A stretch of 64,000 nt of DNA from Aculops lycopersici (taxonomy: Eukaryota > Arthropoda > Arachnida > Trombidiformes > Eriophyidae). How positions within the stretch are numbered: position 1 is the first letter of the stretch; every line of letters starts with the position of its first letter. The notes beneath the pieces are model-generated. The model saw nothing but the letters and a program-made list of their open reading frames with translations, was not told the origin of the DNA and did no database searches. Of this stretch, positions 31,722 to 45,600 are shown one piece after another. The position numbers were made by a program, and so were the translations under genes. The stretch lies in contig WNKI01000003.1 in the NCBI GenBank assembly GCA_015350385.1, positions 3,202,849-3,266,848 of the forward strand, in the 5' to 3' direction.

Positions 31722-31757
31722 AATTAGTATTAGTATTAGTATTAGTACTAGCATTAG
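31722..31757. repeat. (ATTAGT)n hexanucleotide repeat
   Basis: About four exact ATTAGT units followed by two degenerate ones, directly after a GA-rich tract. Confidence 0.85.
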
Positions 31758-33133
31758 CGCAACTCGGTGGCTATAATGTTGCGGCCGTCTCTTTTCGCCG
31801 ATGAGAAGAGAATCTCAACCAACGAGGAAACGAGACGCGAGGCGATTCGAGAAGGAGGATGAGACACGCGAGTTGTCGCTAGGTGCTCCTATGTAAATAC
31901 ACGTTGCGCCATTGGACGAAGCACGAGCTGCAAAAGTGGAGAGCTGCAGGAATAGTGACTAAAGCAACAGCAACACCACGAGACTGCTCGTGCATATCAG
32001 ATGCTCTCCACATTTTGGTGCCACATTTTTTTTCTTAGAAAACTGGCCCATCACTTGCAAGTTTGCGGCCGGCGCGGCGCGGCGCAGCAACAAACTGCAA
32101 ATGATCGTATTGCAGTTTGTTTATTTTGTCTCGCCAGCCTCTAGATAACTCGATGGCGAGTTGGAGGTTGAGGAGAGTTCGGTGGCTTTTGGAGTTGGGA
32201 GTTGCGCATGCGTTTGCTTAAATCCCACTTCGTGGCGAAGGCAAGCAAGTGAGTTGAACTTTTGGTAAACTTTTTGGAGCAAGCTTGCTGCGTCGGTTAG
32301 CATGAGTTTTCGATAAGCCGCCACTTGGATGAGCGAGAGGAACTAAACCAAAACTAAAATGAGCATGAGACAAAAGTTTATCAAATGAATGAGCGAGAGA
32401 CATGAAGATGGAGAGAAAAAGTAGAGGTTAGTTGGGAACAGGAAGTTTGAAAGGCCGACTCGTCGATTGGTAGAAAACTGGAAACAATTGTAAGTATTCA
32501 AGAGAAGTTTCTTTTCCGCTTACCTAGAGCAAGGCATCAGCTAGTTATTTGTGTTTGACTCACTCTTTCAGTTAATTTTCGTCAACAACTCGAATCATTT
32601 TCCCCAAAAACGACGAATTGCGACACAAGTTAAAGTCTCCGCTTCAATCGTGAGTTCAAGAATCAAAGAGGATGAAAAATGTAAAAATTTATGCAGTCTT
32701 AGCACTCGAGCCGCTGAGCGTTTGTCTTCTCCATTCCCTTGGAATAGAACGTGACTCTAGCTCATGAAACAACGACGACGATAGCGAAAGCAGCAACAAA
32801 GATGTCAATAGGCGACAGAAGCGCTTTGGCTTCCACTAGCTGCATGCCAGACTGTTGGTCGCAGTTGATTATTGTGCGCATCCAACGGGAGAAAAGGGGA
32901 GACTGAGGGAGGCTTGCATCATACCTGAGCAAACACAATGCAATTCTACCTCCAAAAGCCGCAGCCTTCAGGTGAAATTTCGTCGCCGTCATCTCCATCA
33001 TTTGGTGTTGCTGCAGCGTTGAAATTGTGGCGGCGGTAGTCAAAATACTTGCATTATCACTGACTTTGGAGGGAGAGATTTGCGAGTGAGCGGATTTGCC
33101 TGCACTGCCATTGACATTGAACGTTTTAATAAT

Positions 33134-33164
<31 letters not shown>

Positions 33165-33165
33165 T
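33134..33165. repeat. (GA)n microsatellite
   Basis: A GA run of about 13 units with one interruption at its left end. Confidence 0.85.
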
Positions 33166-34385
33166 GCATACATACAAATGAAAATATTTCCCCCACCAAC
33201 AAGCGCAACACTAACGCCATGGGTTTGTCGTCGTTGCCGTAGACAAACTGATGGATTGACTGACTCAATGGGCGAGCTAATGCTACAAACAAGTCTGCCT
33301 CAAAGCTAAGGTAATAGCATTAACAAAAACAGGATAACTTGAAAGTTGAAAATGCCCACGCGTACAATTAACGTCAGCGAGTCGCTGGCCGCACACACGC
33401 ATACACACACGCTTACTAAGCTTCGTTGCTCCAGTTTGCAGCGTGCGCACCTAGCGACTTTCTCCGCAGCTGCTGCGCCTAGCGCAAAATAATCGGCCGC
33501 AAAAAGGCTAGCCGACCGACGAGTTAATCAGCTTCAAGCTCAGGAGTTCATCTATCTTTCCCTTTGATTCGTCCATTCTCTCTATTAGGCGCCATTTTGC
33601 TCAGTTCAGTTTAGCTGGCGCAGAATAGAGAGAGAAGAGCAACCAAACAAGATTTGGGATAAAAGTGAAATGAAGGTAGAGAGCGAGAAATAGTGAGTTA
33701 ATTTGTCTGTAATCTGAATTTTGTGCACCTCGTTTTTGTCGTATCCTTTGCTCACATCTGTTGTCTTCCTCGTCGTTGTAGTCGTCGTCATCGTCGTCGA
33801 CGACGTCGTCTTTGCTGGCGACTCGTTTATTATATTCCTCCACTACCTAGCGCCTCGTTTGCGAATGGCGTTGAAATGCTCGCGCTTAGCTCTGGAAGAT
33901 CCGCGACAAATTAGCTGGCATTTGAGAGAGTTTTATTCATTGGATTCGAACAATAAATTATCGCCTCAAGAAATGTAGTTGTCAGGCGAGTGAATGAGAG
34001 AAAAAAGAAGAGAGATAAGTGCAAAGTTGAAAGAATTGAGTTCCAAGTTGAAGTTCACCTGTCGACCGAGAGGATTATGACTCTCATGTCGTCGTCGCCG
34101 CCGTCGCCGTCATCGCTGTTATCTTTGTTCTTCAGATTAACTAACTTGAATACGCCTCTGCACTTCCATTGTGAATCCTCCATAATGACAACATTGAAAT
34201 TTCAAAGGATTAATTTCTCATTGAGAAAACATTCAGAAGAGAAGATGCAAGCAAGAAAATAAAGACACATCTTTTGAAACAAAGCAGAATCAACTCAGTT
34301 GAGGCAAAGTGAATGGAATGCTCTTCAATTTTAGATGAAACTGAGCCAAGAAATGAAGTGTAAGAGAGGCTGAAATTCGATTGAA

Positions 34386-37300
34386 ATGGCCAACAATAAC
34401 AAAAATACTAGTATCAATAATATGGATCTTAATTATGAAGCTGCAAGCTCATCAAATGCAACCAGCAAACAAAATTATCTCCAACAACAACAGCAACAGC
34501 AATCACGATCCACGTTAAATAGGAGATCTCATCAAGCGAAGCAATATGAAAATTGTAACAACTCTGAGATAAATGACCAATCGGCGGCAAACGAAGATAA
34601 TTTGAACTTTGATCAACTTGAAAAAGAGAACGAAGATCCTAGAGGCAAGCAGGGTGTTGGGCCGCTGGGTATTTTCTTCAAAGTTTGGTCTTTGGTGAAA
34701 GGTGAGTAAGCTCGTTGAGATCATTAATTCTCTTTTTCTACTGATGGACAAAGTTAAGTAAAAATAATGTCACAAAAAACTAATACCTGACCATCTCTCG
34801 AATGATCACAGTCACGAAAGTGCGTCACCAACAGAACAAGTTGAGGCGACAAAATAGCGAGGAGACTACAAATCAGTTTCGTTACATTTCAGCCGATCAA
34901 TTCAATGCCGCCAGTTCGCAGCAACCCGGCCATCACAACCTGCTCGACCCATCGTCAGGTAGCCACCACTTGCTTTCAGATAATAGCAAACGCCATCAGC
35001 AGCAGCAGCAGCAACAACAACAGTCGCATACAACTCTCACCGACTCGCACTTCCGGCGCGCAGGTAGCCAGCCGGCCTCGCTCGGCTTTTCAGCCTCGGG
35101 CAACAGCCCCGGTGGCTCGAAGGAATCCCGCCGCCGACCAACTCTCGACTCGCCACTTCCCGTCCCAGCAGCGAGAGGCGTGGTTTCGGGAGGACGACTA
35201 GCTCTAGCGTCTAGCTCCGTCACTTCGGGAACAAACAGTAGCAGTAGCGGAGTGAGCAGCGCAACAAGTGGTGGCACTTTGGCCAGCAGCACAACTGAGC
35301 AGCCAACAACTTACTTGGCCACATCCATAGACCAATCAGTTGCCGCACATAGCATCCCAACGTCCTCCTCTTTTGCCAACATCCGGCGCCAAGCTCTGGC
35401 CGCCTACAAGGCTCGCCGAACTACCACTGAGTTGCGACCTGTTAGCGGCTCCTCGGCCGGAAGTAGTGGGAGCGCCGGGTCGAGGTGGCGTCTCGGAGCT
35501 GGAAGCTCAAAGGCGGACGAGATTAGGATCAATCAATCACCACATAAGCAACAGCATCCCATTCACCATCGGCAGCATCAGGAGCCCAATCTGGCTGGTG
35601 GTCACACCGGCGGTTGGGCCTCGCGAATCCGACGAAGCGCAACTAGTATCATTCACACGGATGCCTCAAAGTACCGCACCGGAATCGGCGGCCATTCCAA
35701 TCAATCATCCCAAGTAGTTGTACAGAAAACAGTTAACCAAGCAAGGACAGCAATCATGCAACAGCAACAGCAACACGCTCAGCAAACTAGCCAACCACTT
35801 CCGCTTAGATTGCGGCGAGTCAGTGAGCCATCGTGTGATGATTTAGAAAATAGCCAAAGTTTTAAGGATGAAACCGATCGAATAGAGGATGTAATTGACG
35901 ACGACGAGGACAGCAACGACATCTACTCCACGCCCCACGATTCCATTCAATCAGTTCCGAGCTTCAGCGGCGGCGTTGCTTTTGGATCTAATCGAAGTGG
36001 CGGAGTCAACTATCCAATAATCAAGTCATTCTCAACAAATAGCTTCAGCCAATCGGTGCGCCAATCGGACAACTCGAGTCAATATTTTATTGACTCCTCC
36101 AATATAAGATTTAAGCCAATAAATGAGTTAGAGAGACACAACGAGATTGAGATTTGCAATGGAGATGAGAACGAGAATGAAGATAACATAGCTGAGGACG
36201 ACGACCAAGCCACCGACTTGATCTCGTCCGATGATCGATTCCGGAGCCAAGATTCCAATAATAGCAGCGATTTAACCACAACCGGAAGCCACGCAACCAG
36301 GACCTCAAAATTAGCCGGCTCTCGATTCTTTATATCAAGTTCGTCAAGCGAAGATAGCAACTCGCCAAACTCCCAGTTTCAACAGTTGAGATTTGGCCAA
36401 AAGAGTCAAGTTGGTGGTGATAATAATAACAATAGTAATATCGCAGGACCCTCGAGGAGGATTGAAAATTTGAAACAGCTCTTTTCCGAGGAGAACGCGA
36501 GCCAAGATCAACAAGTTGATATCCAATTACAAGATAATATTATCACAAGACCAAGAGTTGAACTCCACCAAGGGATCCATTACCACCCATACCAACAGCA
36601 ACAGCACCAGCAGCAACCTGTCGTCTCCACGCATCGGCCCAACTTCCTGCCATTGATACCCACGCTGTACAATTACGTTGACCTGAGAAATGGACACTTT
36701 TTGGCCAGTCCAACATCAAGCCAGTTGAGCCAGCAGCCAGCAGGTCGATTGGTGGCGACGCCTAGCGGCGTTTGTGCGGTTTCGCCTACAGGTGCGCCCA
36801 TTTCCTTTGCTCCCTTTGCCCCGACCGCCGCCATGGCACCTCAACAAGCTGGTTACTTTTTAAACCAATTCCATCAACCCACAGGTGGCTACAAAAAATC
36901 TCCCTCCCTATTCGAGATCTCAGGTATCCAAGGTAGACATCAGCGACATAGTGGCGGCGGGGGCTTGGCGAAGTTTCACGGGATCCCCGTGGCGCCGCCG
37001 GTGGCGCCACCCATCGAGCCTAAATTCAACATCCGCGGAAGGGAAAGGGAGATACAACAGACAGCATCTCCACCATCATCATCTAGGATGCCAAACTCGA
37101 TAAGCTTACATGATTGCAAATTGACTGGTGATATTAGAGTTGATAACATAAATCTACCTGATAATTATATGGAAATTGATCATCAATCAAGCGTCGGCGA
37201 CAAGCCAAAGCAGCAGCAGCAGCAGCAGCAGCAAACAACCACGACCACTAATGATGATTTTGACTTTGATTTGCTAATTGGCCAGAAAGCGCGAGAAGTT

Positions 37301-39956
37301 TCGCACAAAACCCTCGGAGATAACAGTCAATCGGAGTACAAATTAACACAGATGCTGCTGGAATTTGGCTCGAATCCAAACGCAAAGGATCAGTTTGGAC
37401 TAACGGCGCTGATGCATGCAATTTTAGCCGACAACTTACCTGCCGTCAAGTGTTTAATTGAGCGTGGTGTTGATCTCAACGCAATTAATAATGCCCAGCA
37501 GTCGGCATTGGATTTGATTTGCTCCAAGTCGGCGAGCGAGAATCGATTACAAATGGTGAGTACAAGGATTGTGGAAACCTGACACCTGAGCATGTGTCGT
37601 TTGCTTGATTTCTTGGAGAAAATTTCCATTGAACTGATCAGGTAAAAACAATTAACTGACCTGATTTTGATATCTCACAAAACAACGAATACAAAATTGA
37701 AAAACGTTAACAAATTTGTCACATAAACTAGCTCAAAATGCTCATTGACGGACGAGTCGATTTTGACATCACCCGTAAAAGCGACGGCACCCGTCTACTC
37801 GACCGACTAATTAACCTCCATGGAACTGTCGCACCAAATCAGCCGAGACAAAACAAGTTGCCCTACATAGAGTGTCTTCTCGAGAATGGCGCCAAATTAG
37901 GCAGCTCAACTTGGACGGCGGCCAGCGGCAAGTTCGACATTCAGCTGCGCCTATTGCGTAAACTCTGCCACGACGGCTACTTCCTCTACAAGGTAAGCTA
38001 CTCGCTCGCGCTCTCTCTCTCTCTCCCTCTCTCTTTGTGGTTTGTTTTCACGTTATATTATGTTGCTTTGCGTCACGTTTCCTTTACCTTTACTTGATTT
38101 CACTTCATTGACTATTTCACTTCCGGTTAAGCGAGCAAAATCGCGTTACTTTGATAAACTGGAAAGTCGCACGCAAGCCTCTAGTTTTCCAAGTCTCCAA
38201 AGTCGTGGGAGTATAGTTACCGTTACCCGATATAGATGAGACTTGAAACGCAATGAATTAATGGGCTTTCCGTGTAAACTCAATGGGGACGGCTCATGAA
38301 GCAGCAGCAAACTAAATCTAGACCCGACAGTGACGTTTTGACACTTTTTCTACTCCTGCTCTCTCGCTTTGACTCCACCGACTCGCAACTACTACCATGC
38401 CAACAACACCACCAACCAAATGAAACGTAACTGACGAACACCAACATTGAAAATAAACTCGATACTCTACAAAAACAAAAACAACAACAACCGCGACAAC
38501 CGACCATATCAGAAATCATCAATCGAGCCGGCGGTCTACAGATTCGAGTACGCAATTCGCCAACTTGGTCTCTTGGAACGCCAGTTGCTTTTGGCCACCA
38601 ATGGAATAGGGTCTAACGCCAGCGCCAACTCCAACCACAACCACCACCACCAGTGTTGGGATCTCGCAACCGGAAATGAGACCGCTTCGAGCTGGCGAAA
38701 GGCTTTGAGCAGCTTCGCCCCGCAGCAGCAGCAACAACAGTTGCATCAGCTGCAGCAGCTGTATCACCTAGGACTGCAACCGGAAATCGCTCGACTTTTG
38801 GCAAGACAAATCAAGTACCAAATTTATCTCGGTTTATCTCGCTGCGAGCGAAAGCGAAAGGTTCGTATTCAAGAGATGAAAGTAGGAGAAGAATGAGATT
38901 GTCTTTCTCTTTATTTTAACCTTTTAGCATTAGAAAATACCAGTCACAAACTAATCCTTCCGTCTCAAATCCAAAATTTTCATCCAGTTCTACAAGAGGG
39001 CGCTCGAGTTTGCTCATTTGGCCATCCTCGTGAACTCCAATGCCTACGAAGCCTTCTACTCAAAGGCACACATACTAAAAGATTTGGGGTAAGGATATTT
39101 CCTCTCTCTTTCCCTTTCCCTCTCCCTCTCACATCTCCGATTCTATCGGAATAATAACTTGATTCTAACTAAATAGACCAATTAACCGGCCGATTTGCAT
39201 TCACCTGAACCAATTGAATGATGCAACAAAACACAACCACCACACACACACATACACACAAAAACCACCTGCAGAGAAAGCGACGACTCGTTACTCGCTA
39301 TTGACCAAACTGCTCGCATTGTCAACAAATCCGTGGACTCGACGCGGCAGCAACTCGAGCTGCTCGACCAGCAGGAGGCCGAAAATTTGATGCTCGATCG
39401 ATGTCTAGGCAATTTAATCAACAGTAGCGGCAATGGCAATGGCAGCATTAACTCGCATTTCGCTTTGCCCTCAACTGGAGCCACAGCTGAGGCCTCTGTA
39501 GCAAATGACCAGCAAACAGAAGTGGCCGCTGTTGCTACTGACATAAATGAACAGAACAGGACGACCAATGGCAATCAAATTAGTGAAGCTTTGCAGGGGA
39601 CTAGCTCATCTTATATAATGGGCGGCTCAATTCTTCCATTGCTACCTAATGGGTCAGGAGAAACAATACAACCGGCAACTACCACGAGACTGGCAATGGA
39701 TCAAATGAGCTCATTGGAGGCAACCAAACAGGAGCTTCAAAGTCAATTGGAGTACTTGCTTGAGGCTCGGCGACACGTTGCCAAGTTAAAGGCTGAAATT
39801 CTGGAGGACAAGTTGAGGAGAGTTAATTCAACTTTAGCCACTTCATCTTTGTCTTCATCGGCGTCGGCGTCGTCCTCATCCTCAACTTCCTCCTCCAGAT
39901 CAAATGGCGCAAGTTCGAATGTTCAAGGGAGTAACTTGACGGTCGGCGTTGTGTAA
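34386..39956 (+). CDS. TANC-like ankyrin/TPR/coiled-coil scaffold protein, 6 exons
   Basis: Exons: 34386-34701, 34812-37555, 37732-37992, 38513-38860, 38988-39088, 39275-39956. All junctions are GT-AG and phase-consistent, giving 1483 residues. An in-frame TGA at 34371 fixes the start. Residues 1 to about 940 are low complexity (Gln, Ser, Asn tracts). Ankyrin repeats follow (about 947-1060: DQFGLTALMHAILADNLPAVKCLIERGVDLNAINN is two-thirds of one). The next segment, LLENGAKLGSSTW...LLRKLCHDGYFLYK, then a TPR-like region LSRCERKRKFYKRALEF...NAYEAFYSKAH, aligns without gaps to the end of the ankyrin block and the TPRs of TANC1/2, which are postsynaptic/cortical scaffolds (Drosophila rolling pebbles is the fly relative). 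A coiled coil lies at about 1405-1442. The P-loop ATPase and most ankyrin repeats of TANC are missing. The stop is preceded by GT|GTAAGC, so a further 3' exon is possible. Confidence 0.8.
38009..38036. repeat. (CT)n tract in TANC-like intron 3
   Basis: CT-rich simple sequence directly after the exon 3 donor. Confidence 0.7.
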
Positions 39957-41570
39957 GCTGAAATATAGCTTGTGAAATTGGAAGCTCGGATTGTATCATA
40001 ATTATCATAATGATGATGATGAATTAGATTCACGAATTAAACCGGAAACAAAGAAAGTGAGGCGAGGAGATGCAATTCAAAGTTTAGTTTTGAGTTTATT
40101 TAGTTTTCATGGGTGCTCCTTTGCCTCGTTAGATTCTCCACCATAGAACTTGCAAGTCTTCTGTGTCTTCGCAATTACTGTGGCCGTGTCATTAGCGCTG
40201 TGTTGCAGTAACTTACAACTCTGAGGGCAAACTAGCCAAAAACCCAACAAGCAACTAACCAATTGAGCAAGTGAATGCTCACTTGCTCGCTACCGAACTT
40301 GCGAGCTGGCCGCCAACCAAATGAGTTGCTGGAGCTTGAAATTAATGTGCCTCGCTGCCACATGAGAGGAGACAAACTAGAGGGGAGATTGGATGGCTAT
40401 TGTTTGCTTTGTGGCGGTTATAGCATGTTGAGCGGCCGAGTGGCCAAGCAAGTGCGCGGTTTAGCTCCCTAGCTCGAGGAGGAAATTACCGAGTTCCGGT
40501 TGCACTTCATGAAAACTCGTCTCCTTCTTTTACTTCTCTTTAATAGTGGCCCGATGACGAACCGGACAAAGTTGGCTAGTTTATCATGGTCGCTGCGACA
40601 ATGACGTCGCTGTTGTCGTCAGCCACAATGACGACGACGATGACTGAACTGCTGAGATAGCAGCTGTGTAGCATTTGAATGATCGAGCCGTGAAACTATC
40701 CAACAGAAAGTGACATTCTCTCTATCTCGCCATCTCTCTCAGGCAGATTCTCGAGTGATTTGAGCGGAAGTGTGTGACATTGACCAGATGCGCGCCTACC
40801 TGTCTGGTTTCTCCCTCTTCTCTTTCTTTGGCTTGCTAATCAACCGAATGGTCTTTTTATTTGCATGACCGCGAAGCAGAGTGAATGATCTTGTCACTTG
40901 TGGATACTGGCGGCTCCCTATCCCCTTTTGTGTGACCTTCGGCTAGTTTATGAGCTCGCGCGTTTATTTCTGCTTGGGCCTCAACAGGAAGGTCGAGGTC
41001 GGCTTCCGGTTCCAAACCTCGGCCGACTTGCCCCGAGTGTTGGCAGCGGAGGAGATTCATGGTCCACTTCCGGTTGCCACTTCCGCCAGAGCGAAAGCCA
41101 CAAAGGCATCAATCAGTTTGCAGTTTAACAAGCCGGGCTCGTGATTCGGCTAATTTATGCGCAACTTGTCGCGCGTCTCGTAGGAAACATACGCATGAAA
41201 CTTCGGTTGCTCGCAAGTAGTGATGTTAAACGGGCCTGAGCAGGGTTTCCCCTAGCTGAATTCAGGGCTCAGCTTTTGATTTTTTGGCCAGTTTAAACTT
41301 TTTCTCAACACTTGACTGCTACCTTTTAAGATGAGAACGCGGAATAATATTTATACCGAGTTATAGATTGATAACTTGCTATAATTGGTTAAGCTAAATG
41401 TCACTGTGGCATTCAATGATGCCATCGAGACATTCAGCTTATAGCCTTAACACGTAGCGTTCATTTTAATGCGCACTCATAGAAACAGCAACACACAGAG
41501 CGCGGCCTGGTGTGTACGAGAAACCAGCGGCGTCTGCGCTCTCACTGCCCAAGGTTCATGTGATTGCAGT

Positions 41571-41599
41571 GGGACCTAGCGGTGAAGTCGCTAGGTCCC
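41571..41599. repeat. Perfect 11-bp hairpin, 7-nt loop
   Basis: GGGACCTAGCG (41571-41581), loop GTGAAGT, then the exact reverse complement (41589-41599). Both arms contain the ACCTAGCG word that recurs elsewhere in the window. Confidence 0.8.
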
Positions 41600-42356
41600 T
41601 ACGCGCCGGTCGCTACTGCGTGGCCAGCGTCGTGCGCATAGAGTTACATAGAAAATCCAAAACTCGTGTGCGTGTCGGCGCCAGTCAGCTGATCCCAAAA
41701 TACTACTCTACCACTGCTGTGGTCGGCCCCTCGAAAAAGCCCTCGGTTGTTGGGCTCCCTCGCTTCTGCAGTCACTGCAACACGCACACATACAACTGCT
41801 CACATTTCCTCCTGCACTCCCCATTCGACAGACACAAAGAGAGTCGGCAGAATCTCTTCATGGGCTCTGTTATTGTTGTTGCGTTGTTATTCCAGATCAA
41901 GTTTTAGTTTTGGTGACTACCGAGATTCGAACGAGAAGTTTGGCCAGGAACAAGGCGAGGAAAAAGGCGTAATCTTTCTTCACAGTCAAGTAAAAGTTGG
42001 CCATTTCAAGTAAAAGTCTTGTGAAGAGTAACTACAAGTTTAAGCCGAATAGAGTAGAAATAACAGCATCAAGAGCAACACCAACATCAACAACATCAAC
42101 AGCGGACCTAACGAAGGCATCGAAACCAACGTTAGCAACGAACGTGAGATACTAACAGAAAGGAAGCTATTCGTTTATGCTGCGGTGTGAGTTTGTGTTT
42201 GTTATTGTTGGTTGTGTTAGTGAGTTAAAAATCTTTTGGGGAGCAAGTGAGAAAGAGGGAGAGAGATTGACGGACTTGGCGGCTTTTTCATCTCCAAGCA
42301 AAAAATTTCCTCCTTTTCGCTTCTGATGACTCGACTGATTATGCCGAAATCAGAGG

Positions 42357-42364
42357 TATAAAAG
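42357..42364 (+). promoter_or_regulatory. Candidate TATA box of the FERM gene
   Basis: TATAAAAG, 338 nt upstream of the FERM start codon. No clear TCAGT initiator follows at +1, so the assignment is tentative. Confidence 0.35.
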
Positions 42365-42694
42365 AGCTAAAAGCATCTTGCTAATGCCACTGCAATTGCT
42401 TCTGCTGACAATGCAAGATAATAGACTTGCTGTTGGCCCCTTTTTTAGTTGCCACTTGCAAGCGAGAAAGTGATTGATGGATGAGAGATGGACGTTGGCC
42501 ACCGGCAAATTTAAACTAAATTTTCCATTGTGTCTATGTATCTCGACCTCTAGTTTTTGGCCTGGGTTTGTGACACGAAAGTTGCGCAAGAATTTCGTCT
42601 AAATTTTTGGAGGTTCAACTTTGGAAGAAAAAAGTTTGAGAAAAGGGAGTGATTCGGTGGGAAATAAAGAGAAGGAGAGAGAAAGAGAAACAAC

Positions 42695-45600
42695 ATGTTG
42701 GCTAGTGAGTCAAATTTGCCATCACATCAGACCCTCAAGTCGGCGGCCACCATGCCGCCAGCCAACGGAAGTTACAGTCGGTCACCGTCACCGAGTGGCA
42801 GTTATTTGCAACGAAACATTTTAAACAGAATGCGGCGACTCCAAACGCAACCGTCCACTAGAACTCTCACCAGCGATACAAGTTTTGAGATCATCGGTGA
42901 CGAGTTGGCGGCGAAAGCGGAAGTTACGCCAAGAGAATTGGATTATCACGGCAACAGCCGAAATGATCAATGGGAAGTAGATGAAATGGATGGGTTTAAG
43001 TCAGATAAAATCTCGACTTCGGTTAGGTCTTCCCAAGAGACTGTTGAGGAGATTAACAAAATTAGCAACAAACTCGAAGTGAAGAAACAAGCAAACAGTG
43101 AAGAAAGTTCATTTAGTAGAAGCGATGAGCAACAGCAACAGCAACAACAAAACAAGCACCAAGTCAATGGAGCTTGCTGGTCAAATCAATCATCAATGTC
43201 CACTGAGGTCAACTTGGGCTGCTCCTCGTCGGCCACCACGAGTACCGCTCGTTTGGGCGGAAGTTACGAGGACTACGAGGAGCGAAACGACGATGACCAA
43301 GATCAAGAGCGAGAGCGCGTCGAGCGAGATCATGATAAGATAGCTGGTTGCTCACCTTTAGTGGAAATTGAGCGGGATGTTAGTGGGGAAACTAAAGCGG
43401 CACCACTAAATAATGATAATACTGTTGAGAGTAGTGAAACCCCGTTGAGCCCAACGATAAGCGCCCACACCACCGCAACCAAGCGAAAGCTCCGCTCGGC
43501 AACCAAAATATTGGCCTTCTTCTCTCGACGACTAAACAAATCGAGCGAAAACTCAACTGGTTGCAGCGGAAGTGGAAGTTTAAGGGAGCAGACGGCGATT
43601 AGCAATAGTGTGGATGCGGTCGAAACTTCGGGCGCCAGAAAAAGGGGCAAAGTTTTGGCTTCCTCGTCGATTGTCAAGTTTTCGCGCCAACGGACAGCGG
43701 ACTCGCTTGGTGCAACCACGTCGTCGACAACCACAACGAACCTGAATAATGCCATTAATTCCAGTGGGGCAGAAGCAGCAGCGCCGACAACAACAACAGC
43801 CACTTCCCTAGGTTACCTGAGTGACGGAAGTCTGAGTAGCGGCAACGAGAGGCTAGTGGTTGTTGGATTAAATGGCAGCGGAGGCGGCAACGAGACTCGT
43901 GGCAGTAACAAGAGCCGCGGTTTGACCTCGCGACTCCGGAGTGTTGGCCTAGCAAGTCGGCTGTTCGCCTCGAAAAGTACCCATAGTTTAGCCTCAACCG
44001 CCATCTCAGAGTCAACCTTAAGCACAGGTGCTTTCAACAATTTTTCCAGTAAGAGAAACTCAAATTTTACCAACGAGCCACTCACTTCAGAGGCTAGCCT
44101 ACAAAATTCTCACAATTTGAACTCAACGTTGACTAGCAACCAAGCGGCAGGTAACTGGACATTAAATAATCAGCGACAACAACAACACGAGCAACTGCAG
44201 CAGCAACCTGCTTTTATAGTGCCAAAATTAAATACCCTCAAGCTACCGATTGTTTGTCGCATCAAGTCTGTCGACGGCAAGCTGATGAGAGAGATCTTTG
44301 TGCATCGCTATGAACTTGGCCAGTATTTGATTGAAAATTTAAAAGCCGCACTCAATATTGTGGACACCAAGTATTTTGGTTTGAAGTTGGCAAAGTCAAT
44401 TGATGAGCAGGAGGACCAACGGCAACCTTGGATAGATTTAAACGAGTGCGTTTGCAAGCAAATCAAAACCTTTTCCATGGCCTCAAGCACGCGGCCCTAC
44501 GATCCGCGTGCCACCAGGTCGATGCAAAACATTTCATCATCGTCAGCCTTCCACTTTGGTAACTCTAATGCCACCAACTCAAATGGCGCTAATTTCTTCT
44601 CACTTCATCGAAACTCAACGGCTCGAAAATTGTCCAAATTGGGCTCGTCCATTACAAGTGTAGCGACATCCTCCAGCTCAGGGCTTGCAACGACTGCGGC
44701 GACGAAGGCTAATCAACACAATTTAACACGCCAAGCAACGACAACTTCACCTCTAACCAGCACAACCACCTGTCGAGCGGTTGATATTTATTTGCGCATC
44801 AAGTTTTATCCGCCGAATCTGACTCGCATTCAAGACTCCTTTTTGCGCCAATATTTGTGGCTGCAATTGAGACGAGACCTTAGAGTTGGAAAACTAACCT
44901 CCTCGGTCAATAACTTAACCCTATTGATGGCCTTAATATTGCAATACGATCTGGGTGACTACAAGGCGGAGTATGTGAGCGGCAAGTTGCCGCAGATGAT
45001 TATAATGCCAAATCAAGATTTAATCGAGGAACAAGCGGTTGATATTTGGTCAAATAAACTCAGGGGCCTCAAGCAACATCAAGCTCAAATGCAATTTTTA
45101 AGAACCTCCGTGATTCTAGAGACTTACGGCTTCGATTATTGGCAGGTACGAGACCATCAGCGCCAACGAGCCTACCTCTTGGGCTTCAATTATGCCGGCG
45201 TCAAGACCATCCGCAATGGGCGCATTGTTAATCACTTCCGGTGGCACAATATAAGCAAGATAGCCTACGAGCGGCGAATGATAATCTTCCACACTTATGC
45301 GGATGAAAACTCAAAGGTTAGTTTGTGTGTTTATTTGTTAATAATTGTGGGTTTATCTTCGAAGTAGGGGTAGTTGTTAGCTGAAATCTTGGTTGCCCTT
45401 ACCTGCTGTTAGCCAATCATCATCATCATCAATAGCCAACTAACAAACCCACTTATCACCAATCAAACAACAAACCGCCGGCACATTGAACGGAATCTAA
45501 TTGCACACAAACAGAGGAAACAAATTCTCGGCTTCAAGTGCCTCAGCAACGACGACTGCCATAATTTGTACATGCGCCTCCTGGAGCAAAAGTACTTTTT

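Larger units (their letters stand above)
24377..34385. other. 10-kb region without convincing coding exons
   Basis: No open frame here shows a recognisable domain, and both strands carry frequent stops. It contains short GA/CT and ATTAGT repeats, scattered ETS-like CCGGAAGT words and copies of the ACCTAGCG motif. A plus-strand TATA/initiator pair at its left edge (24566-24601) suggests that a plus-strand transcript starts there. The simplest reading is a 5' untranslated exon and long first intron of the TANC-like gene plus regulatory DNA, but no splice junction can be proved. Confidence 0.4.
39957..42694. other. Spacer between TANC-like and FERM genes
   Basis: It holds the TANC-like 3' UTR and the FERM gene promoter and 5' UTR. 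It contains a perfect hairpin at 41571-41599 and a TATA box at 42357. No open frame in it resembles a known family. Confidence 0.45.

Noticed and set aside
24377..34385. Possible transposon or retroelement in the long gene-free region
   Set aside because: No reverse transcriptase, integrase or transposase motifs in any frame and no long terminal or terminal inverted repeats noticed.
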